Below are positions 43,391-51,688 of a DNA stretch of 64,000 nucleotides, piece after piece. Position numbers and translations under genes: made by a program. The notes beneath the pieces were generated by a model. The model was not told where the DNA came from, searched no databases, and saw only the letters and a program-made list of their open reading frames with translations. Each line of letters opens with the position of its first letter. Position 1 is the first letter of the stretch. The stretch comes from Catellatospora citrea (GTDB lineage Bacteria; Actinomycetota; Actinomycetes; Mycobacteriales; Micromonosporaceae). The stretch is taken from assembly GCF_003610235.1 (NCBI RefSeq), contig NZ_RAPR01000001.1:3162001-3226000 (forward strand). The letters are read 5' to 3'.

Positions 43391-43556
43391 TTCGCAGACA
43401 ACACCGCCTAAGCGGTCACCGAAGGGCCGCGCCAAGCCGATCGTGGTCCGCCCAGCACAAACGGCTCCACTCAGCGACACCGATCGCCAGCAAGCGGTGA
43501 CCGCGCTCGCCTCGATGATCGCTGGCTGGTGGGCCGAGCACCGGCAGCCTCAATGA
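43383..43556 (+). CDS. Small hypothetical protein, 57 aa
   Basis: The ATG at 43383 overlaps the preceding small frame, so translation is probably coupled. The protein has a basic N-terminal half (KRSPKGRAKPIVVRPA) and a helical C-terminal half (DRQQAVTALASMIAGWWAEH) ending in HRQPQ. The basic start could contact nucleic acid. It lies upstream of the recombinase pair and may be an accessory factor such as a small excision factor, but no motif shows this. Confidence 0.5.
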   Translation: MADSQTTPPKRSPKGRAKPIVVRPAQTAPLSDTDRQQAVTALASMIAGWWAEHRQPQ

Positions 43557-43577
43557 ACCCATAGATCCGCCACTGCG

Positions 43578-43610
43578 CGAAGGGGCGACAGCACCGCTGT
43601 CGCCCCTTCG
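43578..43610 (+). terminator. Terminator between the small gene and first recombinase
   Basis: CGAAGGGGCGACAG/CTGTCGCCCCTTCG is a perfect 14-bp stem with a 5-base loop, followed by TCAT. Confidence 0.75.
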
Positions 43611-43626
43611 TCATGCCCAAACCGGC

Positions 43627-43662
43627 GGCTTGACACCCGATATGGACCGACCGACGGTCGAC
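43627..43662 (+). promoter_or_regulatory. Promoter-operator copy 1 before the truncated recombinase
   Basis: The segment begins GGCTTGACA and ends CGACGGTCGAC. The same layout occurs at 44308-44343, also before a recombinase, with GGCTTGAC, ATGGAC and GACGGTCGAC in common. TTGACA resembles a -35 box. GTCGAC-like palindromes suggest an operator. Confidence 0.5.
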
Positions 43663-43695
43663 CCCCACCCACATTAATGATCTTGGAAGGTTGCG

Positions 43696-44145
43696 ATGAC
43701 CCACCACTACCAGGCACGAATGCGGGCCGCGCTCTACATCCGCGAAGAATTCGGACCCTCGTCCTCCGTCGAGGCCCAGCAGGCGGCGCTGCGCGACTTC
43801 GTACAGCAGCATCACCCCGGCTGGCGCATCGTCGGCACCTACTACGACACCACCCCCGGCAACGAGGCGCTGTCACGCAGGCCGGGACTGCGCAGCGCGC
43901 TGCGCGCCGCAACCGCTGGCGAGTTCGACGTCCTAATCGCACCCGAACTGAACCGCATCAACCGGCGCATGGATTACTTCAGCGACCTAGCCCAAAAGTT
44001 CGATGCCGTCTCGGTAGCGCTGCTGACCGCCGACAGCATGATCGACACCACGACCCCCGTGGGCCGTCTGCTTATCACGATCCTCGCCTCCGTCACCACG
44101 TACGAACGCCTGCCGGAGCAGGAGCGCGCGGCACGGGAAGCCTGA
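43696..44145 (+). CDS. Serine recombinase N-terminal domain, catalytic serine absent
   Basis: This 149-residue protein matches only the resolvase catalytic domain of the large recombinase encoded downstream (ALYIREEF, VEAQQAALRDF, APELNRINRR, STPVGRLL-like TTTPVGRLLITILASV, YER). Where the active enzyme has YIRRS with the nucleophilic serine, this protein reads YIREE. It also lacks the zinc-ribbon, coiled-coil and DNA-binding parts. It may act as an inhibitor, regulator or oligomerisation partner. The ATG at 43696 follows GGAAGG. Confidence 0.75.
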   Translation: MTHHYQARMRAALYIREEFGPSSSVEAQQAALRDFVQQHHPGWRIVGTYYDTTPGNEALSRRPGLRSALRAATAGEFDVLIAPELNRINRRMDYFSDLAQKFDAVSVALLTADSMIDTTTPVGRLLITILASVTTYERLPEQERAAREA

Positions 44146-44241
44146 CTAGCGGCGTGCCGGTCTGGCGGCGCGACGTGCCCACACGGGCGTGGTGCGGCGG
44201 CGTCGCCGCCAACAAAGCAGGGCGCACCCGAGAAGGCCCAG

Positions 44242-44278
44242 CGAAGGCCGGTCCGGCATGAAGCCGGACCGGCCTTCG
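44242..44278 (+). terminator. Terminator between the two recombinase genes
   Basis: CGAAGGCCGGTCCGGC/GCCGGACCGGCCTTCG is a perfect 16-bp stem with a 5-base loop. Confidence 0.75.
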
Positions 44279-44307
44279 CCATTCTCGCAGCTCAAGCCAC
44301 ATGGCGT

Positions 44308-44343
44308 GGCTTGACGTTCCGCACGGATGGACTGACGGTCGAC
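44308..44343 (+). promoter_or_regulatory. Promoter-operator copy 2 before the large recombinase
   Basis: The segment has the same length and the same GGCTTGAC start and GACGGTCGAC end as that at 43627. The following leader also shares ATGATC and AAGG words before the start codon. Confidence 0.5.
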
Positions 44344-44383
44344 GTCAGCCGACCCCTTACATGATCATGAAAGGCATTGATCT

Positions 44384-46036
44384 ATGGCTAAGAAGACCCG
44401 TACACCCCACCGCATCCGGCAGGTCGAGGAGTCGACCAGCCGCAGGGTAGCCGTTTACATCCGGCGTTCCACCGACGAGGACAACCAGCCCTATAGCCTC
44501 GAAGCCCAGGAGACCAAGCTGCGGGCTTTCGTGGAATCCCAGCCCGGCGACTGGCAGATCGTCAAGATCTACTCCGACGACGCGTCCGGCGCGACCACCG
44601 AACGCGAAGGCCTCCAGCGCATGCTGCGCGCGGCCCGCGCGGGGATGTTCGACACCTTGCTGGTGTACCGGGTGGACCGTTTCTCTCGCAGGCTGCGCGA
44701 CCTCGTCGGTCTGCTCGACGAGTTGACCGACGCCGGCGTCGTCTTCCGGTCGGCCACCGAGCCGTTCGACACCTCCACCCCGGTCGGCCGCATGCTCGTC
44801 CAGATGCTGGGCGTGTTCGCCGAATTCGAGCGCGAGGTCATCATCGATCGCGTCATCGCGGGCATGGAGCGCAAGGCCGCCAAGGGCTTGTGGAACGGCG
44901 GCTCCGTTCCCTACGGGTACGCCAAGAACCCGGCGACGCAGAACTATGTCGCGGTAGAAGACGAGGCTGCCATCGTCCGACGGATCTTCGACCTCTACAC
45001 CAAGGACCGTCTCGGCACCCGTGCCATCGCCAGCGTACTTAACGATCGTGGGCTGCGCACCAAGCGCGGAAACCCGTGGTCCCAGCGCTCCGTGGAAACC
45101 GTCATCAACAACCGGCAATACCTCGGCGAGAAGAGCTTCCGGGGAATCACCGTCACCGACGCCCACGAAGCGATCATCACCGAGGCCCAGTTCAAATACG
45201 CACAGAGCATCCTGACCCGACGCAGCGAAGAGCACGGCCAGCGCGCCGCCAACGCCTCCAACTACACCCTCACCGGCAAGATCCCCTGCCCGCAGTGCGG
45301 CAGCAAGTACATCGGCACGGTCGCTCACGGGCGACACAACCGGTACCGCTACTACATGTGCTGGAGCCGCAACCGCTACGGAGCCAAGAAGGGCTGTGAC
45401 ATCCACCGACTCAATGCCGACGAGCTGGAACAGGCGATCGGTCAGGCACTACTCGACTTTTACACCACCGGCCACAACATCATCGACCAAGCAGTCGGCG
45501 AGTTCGTCGCGGCACACAACCAGGAGACAGGATCCCGCCGCGATGAACTCACGGCGGTCAACCGCCAGCTTCGCGACAACTCCATCGCCGTTGACCGCTA
45601 CCTGACAGCGTTCGAGAAGGGCACGCTCGATGACGAGGACCCCGAAATCCAGAATCGGCTCACGAACCTGCGCAGGCAGGCGAAACAACTGCGAGCCGAC
45701 AAGGCCCGACTCGAATTCGATCTAGACCAGCCGCCGGTCGGGCCATCCCCTGCCGAGCTCACGATGATCCGCAACCACATCACGGAGATCATCCGTGATG
45801 GCGATCACAAGGCGAAAAAGGCTTTGTTTGAGGCGTTGATCGAGGCAGTCGAGATTCAGTCTGACGACAGCGTGATCCCAAGGTTCCGAATTCCGACCGC
45901 GACAAATGATCAAGGGCTGGCCCTTGGGCCAGCCCTTGATCAACTACCTGTCAGCGATACGGTTCGCGTACCGCCACATCCGGTGGAGCCGAGGGGACTC
46001 GAACCCCTGACCCCCACACTGCCAGGACCGAGCTAG
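44384..46036 (+). CDS. Large serine recombinase (integrase)
   Basis: This 550-residue protein has a resolvase domain (VAVYIRRSTDED with the catalytic Ser, LEAQETKLRAF, YRVDRFSRRL, STPVGRMLVQM, EFEREV), a recombinase domain (GSVPYGYAK), a zinc-ribbon (CPQCGSKYIG … CWSRNRYGAKKGC) and a coiled coil (LTAVNRQLRDNSIAVDRYLT to LEFDLDQP). It should integrate and excise the conjugative element. The natural end is uncertain: the frame passes through a perfect palindrome at 45907 and into the antisense of a tRNA-Ala fragment, giving an anomalous VEPRGLEPLTPTLPGPS tail, so the original stop was probably lost. Confidence 0.88.
   Translation: MAKKTRTPHRIRQVEESTSRRVAVYIRRSTDEDNQPYSLEAQETKLRAFVESQPGDWQIVKIYSDDASGATTEREGLQRMLRAARAGMFDTLLVYRVDRFSRRLRDLVGLLDELTDAGVVFRSATEPFDTSTPVGRMLVQMLGVFAEFEREVIIDRVIAGMERKAAKGLWNGGSVPYGYAKNPATQNYVAVEDEAAIVRRIFDLYTKDRLGTRAIASVLNDRGLRTKRGNPWSQRSVETVINNRQYLGEKSFRGITVTDAHEAIITEAQFKYAQSILTRRSEEHGQRAANASNYTLTGKIPCPQCGSKYIGTVAHGRHNRYRYYMCWSRNRYGAKKGCDIHRLNADELEQAIGQALLDFYTTGHNIIDQAVGEFVAAHNQETGSRRDELTAVNRQLRDNSIAVDRYLTAFEKGTLDDEDPEIQNRLTNLRRQAKQLRADKARLEFDLDQPPVGPSPAELTMIRNHITEIIRDGDHKAKKALFEALIEAVEIQSDDSVIPRFRIPTATNDQGLALGPALDQLPVSDTVRVPPHPVEPRGLEPLTPTLPGPS
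45907..45942. terminator. Perfect 17-bp palindrome inside the recombinase frame
   Basis: TGATCAAGGGCTGGCCC and GGGCCAGCCCTTGATCA are perfect inverted copies with a 2-base loop. In sequence it looks like a terminator, but it is read as codons 508-520 of the recombinase. Confidence 0.65.
45981..46025. repeat. att site, left copy of 45-bp tRNA-Ala repeat
   Basis: All 45 bases are identical to 51689-51733, which is the 3' half of the intact tRNA-Ala gene from the anticodon stem to three bases past the end. After 46025 the sequences diverge. It is therefore the attachment-site copy displaced by insertion. Confidence 0.85.
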
Positions 46037-46121
46037 TGATAGCCAGCGACCAGGCGGGCCCCTGACCTGCGACGCCACAAGCGCACGCACCCCGGTTCCC
46101 CGCCATCCCCGTCGCGTGCCC

Positions 46122-46143
46122 TCGATGTGGCACGGATGTGGCA
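46122..46143. promoter_or_regulatory. Candidate integrase arm site, left
   Basis: TCGATGTGGCACGGATGTGGCA contains two TGTGGCA words eleven bases apart. A similar double word, with CTGGCA, lies inside the right end at 51605. It is about 100 bases inside the att repeat, as expected for a tyrosine-integrase arm site. Confidence 0.5.
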
Positions 46144-46201
46144 AGCATTGATCGCATCTATAGGTCGGCATATAACTATGTATTTTTAACTAGACGAGTT
46201 T

Positions 46202-46305
46202 GCTGAAACATCAGGGCGCAACGCCAGTGCGCCAGTGTTTCAGCCGCTCTTCTCGATCATGAGGGACACGGGGACAGCATGATTACCCAGCTGTCCCTCA
46301 TGATC
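46202..46305. repeat. Two strong inverted repeats inside the left end
   Basis: GCTGAAACA (46202) pairs with TGTTTCAGC (46236), with inner GGCGCA/TGCGCC. GATCATGAGGGACA (46255-46268) pairs perfectly with TGTCCCTCATGATC (46292-46305). GGACACGGGGACA words recur at 46264 and 46338. The rest of 46037-46495 holds no supported gene. Confidence 0.55.
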
Positions 46306-46495
46306 AATTGTGTTCGTGCTGGTCCGGGTCAGTTGGGGGACACGGGGGACAACGAGCGCTATCGCGTGCAGGACCGTAACGCCCCGACGAGCCATGCGCG
46401 TTGGCCAAAGGCCGATGGGCTCGGGTCCCACGCCACACTCACCACCGAACTCGCGGCGGATGAAAGGCGACTTCGGGTAGCCCTACGATGTCCGC

Positions 46496-47611
46496 GTGGG
46501 ACTCCTCACCTCACTGCTACCTGGGCTACGCGACTTCCGAACGCCCATGTCAGCAGGCCTACTGTGGCTCGCAAGCCTAGTGCTACTGCTCGCACCTGTC
46601 CGAAACAAACTGCTGACCGATACCGAGCAAGCCAAAGCGATCTCTGATTTGGCTGCATCATGGCCGACGCCGGTCGTCGTTCCTGCAGCACTGGCGATCG
46701 CATACGTTCTTGGCAGTGTAATGATCGTTCTCAGCTCCTCGCTGATGCGAGTAGTGGGCCAGAGAATACTCAACGCAACTTCAAGACTTGCATCTTACGG
46801 CGTCAATAACCGCACCGGCGTAGTACGCAATCCGAAGGCTCTGTTCCGGACGGCGCAACGCCTGTCTCGGGCGTGGTCACCAATTAGCCTGACAGCGCGC
46901 GGATTCATCTTCGATGCACAGCTCAACTCGTTCATCAAAGTTGGTGTGCCTGGCATTTCCGCAATCACGTACCCCGTAGAACCTGCGCTCTCGACCCTTG
47001 GACACAGCGCTGCCCAATTGGCGATAACGGCACCCGCTTTGTATCAAGAATATGACCGCCTCCGCTCTGAGGCTGAATTTAGGCTTGGCTGCGCCCCGCC
47101 ATTAGCGTTCTTGGCAACGGTGGCACCCCTAAATTACAAACCTTGGATTATCACAGCGGTCGTCACAGGTTGCCTGGTGCTGATACTCCAAGCAGTTACG
47201 CAAACTCAATCAGCGAACGACATTTTGGCGAACTCAGCTTACTTGGGACACATCTCTATCCAAACCGTCGAGGGACTTGCTGAGGCGATTAAGCAGATGA
47301 CGCCCGTTCCGAACACCGAGGGAGGGTGGATTGCCGCAATCATCGTTGCAATGGAACGGCGGGCTCAATACGAGGAAAAGGATGCCGTAATTGCTGAACT
47401 TAAAGAATTCAATCCTGTAACGCTCTCCGAGGCGCTGCGCTACCTTGATTTCGCGGATGAACACACCCTGCTGGTGCAGCTAGCGCATTCTTTAGACCCA
47501 GAGAACCCCGAGCATGCAGAAGCGCTCTCAACCGTAGACAGGAAGCTTCCGCCGCGCCAGGTCGGGCCGGTTGAGCAGGAGGAACTCGAACTAGATCAAG
47601 ATCGGGTTTAG
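46496..47611 (+). CDS. Hypothetical membrane protein, 371 aa
   Basis: This protein has four hydrophobic segments (near residues 20, 65, 205 and 230) and a soluble C-terminal part with helical repeats ending in an acidic EEQEELELDQD-like tail. The family is not recognised. The start is a GTG at 46496 with a weak ribosome site; ATG 46547 is an alternative. It is clearly less GC-rich than the backbone. It lies next to the DUF4365-TPR gene and may belong with it. Confidence 0.6.
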   Translation: MGLLTSLLPGLRDFRTPMSAGLLWLASLVLLLAPVRNKLLTDTEQAKAISDLAASWPTPVVVPAALAIAYVLGSVMIVLSSSLMRVVGQRILNATSRLASYGVNNRTGVVRNPKALFRTAQRLSRAWSPISLTARGFIFDAQLNSFIKVGVPGISAITYPVEPALSTLGHSAAQLAITAPALYQEYDRLRSEAEFRLGCAPPLAFLATVAPLNYKPWIITAVVTGCLVLILQAVTQTQSANDILANSAYLGHISIQTVEGLAEAIKQMTPVPNTEGGWIAAIIVAMERRAQYEEKDAVIAELKEFNPVTLSEALRYLDFADEHTLLVQLAHSLDPENPEHAEALSTVDRKLPPRQVGPVEQEELELDQDRV

Positions 47612-47800
47612 TGGCGATGGCGGTAACGCCGGCATCGCGTAGAGGTCGCTCCAACCATGTCGGACACCGTCACGAACGATGGTCGGACACTCCACCGACC
47701 TCGCACACGCATCGAGCCGAAGCCAGCGCTTGCCTTGACGCGCTGCCTCCACCGCTGCCCAGTAAAGAATCCTCGTGGTCGGCTTCAGCCACGCGGGCCA
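47591..47800 (-). pseudogene. Possible GNAT acetyltransferase remnant
   Basis: The minus-strand frame gives AAVEAARQGKRWLRLDACAR, resembling the acetyl-CoA-binding to C-terminal part of GNAT acetyltransferases, and then loses similarity. No N-terminal half is present. It sits at the 3' end of the DUF4365 gene. Weak evidence only. Confidence 0.25.
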
Positions 47801-47801
47801 G

Positions 47802-49736
47802 TCACGGGATCTCCAGAACTTGGTAAGTCCCGTCATCGTCAACAAAACGCACAACCCGAGGCCACCGGGGACGCTCCATCTCGGCACGTTCGTAGACCTT
47901 GTCCCGGACTGCCTCAGAAAAGTCTCCTCCGCTCAGTTCGCAAAGCGCCTCAACAGCATCGAGGAATCCGTGACCACACCACTTAATGCCGTTGTCGCAT
48001 AAATCGTCAACAAGGTCCTCCGGCACCCTCTCGCCAACCGCGTGGCAAGCCGCCAGCGCCCAGCATTTGGCGTTGTCACGCTCAAAGTCGGCAAGCATGA
48101 GCAAGCAATCCATAGTGAAGTCAGGGTCGGACTCCCAGAGCAGCGGCACAAGCGCGTACCAGAGTCGAGTGTCAAGCGCATCGTGACTCCTGAGTGCAGC
48201 GACTATGCGGTCAGCATCGTGAGAAGCGATTAGCTCATCTGCCGCCTCGCGTGACAATCGCGTCCTGTCCTGCACGGCAACACCAACGCGAGAGTTGATG
48301 ATGCTAATGACGCGTCGTGCAGTTCTCTCACCGAGTGCGTAGTAGTCAATCGCGTCCGATCGGATTTCCACACCACTCGCCTCTTCATACCTGCCAGCAT
48401 GCACTAGTACGTCAGCAAGAAGAAACGAGGCTTCCGGCGAGTCCCCACACGAAATTGCCTTGCGATAATCGCCAATTGCCTCGTCAAAGCGCTTCAGCTC
48501 GTAGTGAAGGCCGCCACGAACGCGCCAGAAATAGCCTCGCCTACTGTATGTAGGATCACTAACGTTCGCGGAATCCAGGGCATCGACAGCCGCCTGATAC
48601 TCTTTGCGTGCTCGATAGACCTCGCCGATGCAATAGAGCGTTTTGCCAGCCGCGGCTGACAGCAATTGCTTGCGCTCAACCTCTGCACGGCTGTTCATAC
48701 GCTCGATCATCCTGTCGGACTCTGACCGACTGAGCCCGAATGGGCCGTTGCTGACGAATATGGCGGTCATAACGTGGCTTGCGATCTCACGCTCATCCCT
48801 GTCCTTAGAGTCGATGAATCGCTCAATTAACCTGAATGCGCCGCCCGTATAACCCGCCTTGAGAAAGTGCTCCAAGTAGTGCTCAAGAGCGGGACTTTTC
48901 CACATGATCAAAGAATACTGGGCAAATCGATCAACAAGCCCTACTGCCGATCGAATATCGCCTATGCTGATGAACACGTTGGCAAGAGCGAGCATCGCAT
49001 CCGCAGCAATGCCCTTCAAGCCGTCTGAGACCCTGTAGGCATCAGGCTCAAGGTGAATCGTGGATGTGCGCACTCGGGTTGGAAGGACGGCAGTGATCGC
49101 ATCGCTTTCGATTGAGAGAACTACTGAAGCATCTTGCTCGACCGAGTGGTACAAGAGTCCATCAGTAGCCTCTATTGCCTGGCGAAGTTCGAAAGCTAGC
49201 CGCTTATCGGAGTGTCCTTGAACTGACGAGCCAATCTTTAAAAAGACCGGCATAGGAAAGGTCAAATCATTCCGCTGGACCGAACGAATGAACCTAACGT
49301 CACTGGGCAGGCGTTTGATGTACTCCAGATCGATCTTGTCTGCCGGATTGTAGCTGAAGGTTAGCGTTTTGGCCTCTTGGCTCCGCATATAGTAGCGGTC
49401 ATATCCATGTGCCCACCGACCGTAAAACGTGTTGTTCGCTGTCGAGTACAGCGCCACGAGCACAGGAGTGTCTAGCGAGTTCCAGTATGACAACGTGCTG
49501 GCTTTGATGCCCGGCCGACTAATGCGCCCTTTTCGCGGTGCCGTGTCTGTTCCTTTGAGTTGGACTCGAAAGGTTAGTCCGGTTGCACGGCCTTGTTCGA
49601 ATATCTCGACTTCTAAGTCGACTCCATAGTCTTCCTGCACATCTCGAACTACCCAAGACGCCGGGACCATGCTGGCAAACGCACGGCGGGACTCGGTTTC
49701 GATCTCGTGCTCACGCGGCCGCACGGGCATCGCCAC
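47802..49736 (-). CDS. DUF4365 nuclease-like protein with TPR-type repeats
   Basis: The 644-residue protein begins with a DUF4365 domain: ESRRAFASMVPASWVVRDVQ, DYGVDLEVEIFEQG and FRVQLKGTDT hold the D…D-x-E…QxK residues of PD-(D/E)XK-type nuclease folds. A middle helical part and tetratricopeptide-like repeats follow (about 360-460, for example YCIGEVYRARKEYQAAVDAL and RGGLHYELKRFDEAIGDYRK). It is cytoplasmic. DUF4365 proteins with repeat tails are suspected phage-defence effectors. The ATG at 49736 faces the integrase gene. Confidence 0.7.
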   Translation of the reverse strand: MAMPVRPREHEIETESRRAFASMVPASWVVRDVQEDYGVDLEVEIFEQGRATGLTFRVQLKGTDTAPRKGRISRPGIKASTLSYWNSLDTPVLVALYSTANNTFYGRWAHGYDRYYMRSQEAKTLTFSYNPADKIDLEYIKRLPSDVRFIRSVQRNDLTFPMPVFLKIGSSVQGHSDKRLAFELRQAIEATDGLLYHSVEQDASVVLSIESDAITAVLPTRVRTSTIHLEPDAYRVSDGLKGIAADAMLALANVFISIGDIRSAVGLVDRFAQYSLIMWKSPALEHYLEHFLKAGYTGGAFRLIERFIDSKDRDEREIASHVMTAIFVSNGPFGLSRSESDRMIERMNSRAEVERKQLLSAAAGKTLYCIGEVYRARKEYQAAVDALDSANVSDPTYSRRGYFWRVRGGLHYELKRFDEAIGDYRKAISCGDSPEASFLLADVLVHAGRYEEASGVEIRSDAIDYYALGERTARRVISIINSRVGVAVQDRTRLSREAADELIASHDADRIVAALRSHDALDTRLWYALVPLLWESDPDFTMDCLLMLADFERDNAKCWALAACHAVGERVPEDLVDDLCDNGIKWCGHGFLDAVEALCELSGGDFSEAVRDKVYERAEMERPRWPRVVRFVDDDGTYQVLEIP

Positions 49737-50931
49737 TGTCGTTCCTCCACTTGTCCCAGCTCAAGATGCCTTGCAATCACCGAGACGGTAGTTCACACCT
49801 CCGACACACGGCGCGCAACGCGCGTACCTGTTGCGTCAGATCGACGTCACTTCGGACGTTGGTCGGTGGGTGCCGCACTGGTGGTCGCGATCGGTGCCGG
49901 CGCTCCGGACACATTCGACACACAGAAGGCAGCAGCCGACTGGCTCGTTGAGAAGCAGGCGGAGATCCTACGGAGTGAGTGGATCGATCCCGATGCGGGC
50001 AGCATCACCCTGGTCGAGTACGCGGACCGGTGGGTCAAGGACCGCGACCTGAAACCGCGGACTCGGGTCGAGTACGAACGGACCCTTCGACTGCACGTCA
50101 AGCCCCAGTTCGCAGAGAGGCTGCTGAACGGCATCACTCCCCCGCAGATCCGCGCCTGGCGGTCGGATCTGCTCGCCGCTGGCGTGGGCAGGCCCACTGT
50201 AAACGAAGACCTACCGCATTCTGCGGGCCATCTTCGCCACCGCACTAGACGACGACCTGATACCGCGCAATCCCTGCCGGATCAAGGGAGCAGGGCAGGA
50301 CACCGCCGATGAGCGGCCGACTGCCACGCTCGACCGGGTGTTTGCCATCGCGTCGGCGATCCAGTCCCGCTATCGACTGATGGTGCTGCTCGCGACGTTC
50401 GCTCAGCTCAGGTTCGGTGAACTGATCGCGCTGCGTCGCGGAAGCATCAACCTGGAGGAGATGGAGGTCAAGGTTCAGCGTTCAACGAACGAGATGGAGG
50501 ATGGCACACAGTACGACGACGACCCGAAGTCGAAGGCCGGGAAGCGCGTCGTGAGCCTGCCAAGCGCGTTGCAGACTGACACCCAGGCGCACCTAGACCG
50601 GTTCGTGTCAGCCGAGCGAGACGCACGACTGTTCCTCGGACAGCAAGGCGGGATTCCGCGTCGCAGCAACTTCAACCGGGTATGGAAGGCGGCCCTCGTT
50701 GCGGCTGGCATCCCGACCGAGATCGGTCTTCACCTTCATGACCTGCGCCATACCGGTGGCACGTGGTCGGGCAGGGGCGGAGCAACGCTCAAGGAGATCA
50801 TGGCGAGGTTGGGGCACGCCAGTCCACGCGCCGCGATGATCTACCAGCACGCGACTAAAGACCGAGATCAAGGCATCGCCGCAGCGCTAGACATGCTGAT
50901 CGAGGAAGCCCGGGGCAAGATCGGCGGCTGA
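49707..50931 (+). pseudogene. Tyrosine integrase, frameshifted
   Basis: The 5' part encodes the N-terminal core-binding region (APDTFDTQKAAADWLVEKQA … VEYERTLRLHVKPQFAERLL) to PTVNE. The next frame continues without a gap as TYRILRAIFATALDDDLIPR and carries all catalytic residues (LRFGELIALRRG Arg, HDLRH, LGH, MIYQH Tyr) to 50931. One extra base near 50203 (GTAAACGAAGACC) breaks the frame. The true start is unclear; 49707 is the outer limit. It should act at the flanking 45-bp repeats. Confidence 0.75.
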
Positions 50932-50962
50932 CTCGCAGCCAAGTACGCCCTGCAACAATGCG

Positions 50963-50996
50963 GAAACGCCCAGGTCAGAGGCGACCTGGGCGTTTC
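50963..50996 (+). terminator. Terminator after the integrase gene
   Basis: GAAACGCCCAGGTC/GACCTGGGCGTTTC is a perfect stem followed by TTCTTG. An almost identical hairpin occurs at 51656-51685. Confidence 0.75.
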
Positions 50997-51018
50997 TTCT
51001 TGCTGGCCTTGTGGTGCC

Positions 51019-51351
51019 TCACGCCGTCTCGTACGACTTTGTCTTCACCAAGGGGTAGGTGGACGTACAGAAGGCGATGCTCACAGAATTGTCCCGGTTT
51101 ACGGCCACCCATTTCCCGTAGACAGTAGTCGTTGCCTGGGAGGCGGTGTCGGTGCGGCACACGGCTTTGGCGCGGACAAGGCCCGTGCCGGCCGAGCACC
51201 AGGCGTCGACACTCTGCGGATTCCCCGTGTTGAGCCGGGTGTCGCAGTTGCCCGGAGGGGCAGCAGCCGCAGGGCTGGCCAAGGCGGTGCCTGCGAGAGC
51301 GGCAAACGCCACAACTACGACCGCGGCTCGTGACTTGCGTCCGAGTCTCAT
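51019..51351 (-). CDS. Small secreted protein
   Basis: This 110-residue protein starts with a basic-hydrophobic signal peptide (RKSRAAVVVVAFAALAGTALA) cleaved probably after an ASPAAAA-type site. The mature part of about 75 residues has four cysteines, likely two disulfides, and no recognised domain. The start ATG is followed by MRLGRK and preceded by GAGGTCGTT. It lies between the integrase and the att repeat, a usual place for islet cargo. Confidence 0.65.
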   Translation of the reverse strand: MRLGRKSRAAVVVVAFAALAGTALASPAAAAPPGNCDTRLNTGNPQSVDAWCSAGTGLVRAKAVCRTDTASQATTTVYGKWVAVNRDNSVSIAFCTSTYPLVKTKSYETA

Positions 51352-51604
51352 AACGACCTCCTAGTTCGTCCGCCGCCGAGGGGTTGAGCGGCGCAGGAAG
51401 TCTCATCGACGAAACATGAACCGGACAAGGTTATTTAGTTGTGACTTAAACATGCAGGACAGCCCATGCAGGGCAGATCGCCTTAGCACCCTAATGCGGT
51501 GCAGGGCCGTCCCCAGACATGGTGGCGTCCGTGGCCCCGACCTCGTAGGTGAGCACAGCCCAGCCGCCGCGTGCTGTTGTGACCTACCGAAGTCGCCTCC
51601 GGCG

Positions 51605-51627
51605 TCGAATCTGGCATGGATCTGGCA
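51605..51627. promoter_or_regulatory. Candidate integrase arm site, right
   Basis: TCGAATCTGGCATGGATCTGGC has two ATCTGGCA words eleven bases apart, closely resembling the double word at 46122. It is about 60 bases inside the right att repeat. Confidence 0.5.
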
Positions 51628-51655
51628 CGACAAAGGCTATGAATCGAGCAATGAA

Positions 51656-51685
51656 AAACGCCCAGGTCTGCTGACCTGGGCGTTT
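51656..51685. terminator. Terminator next to tRNA-Ala
   Basis: AAACGCCCAGGTC/GACCTGGGCGTTT is a perfect 13-bp stem with a 4-base loop. Reading leftward it lies directly downstream of tRNA-Ala, and its sequence nearly repeats the hairpin at 50963. Confidence 0.7.
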
Positions 51686-51688
51686 CTT

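Noticed and set aside
43627..44343. CRISPR-like array, suggested by repeated promoter and terminator words
   Set aside because: There are only two or three copies with genes between them; this is a module duplication, not a spacer array.
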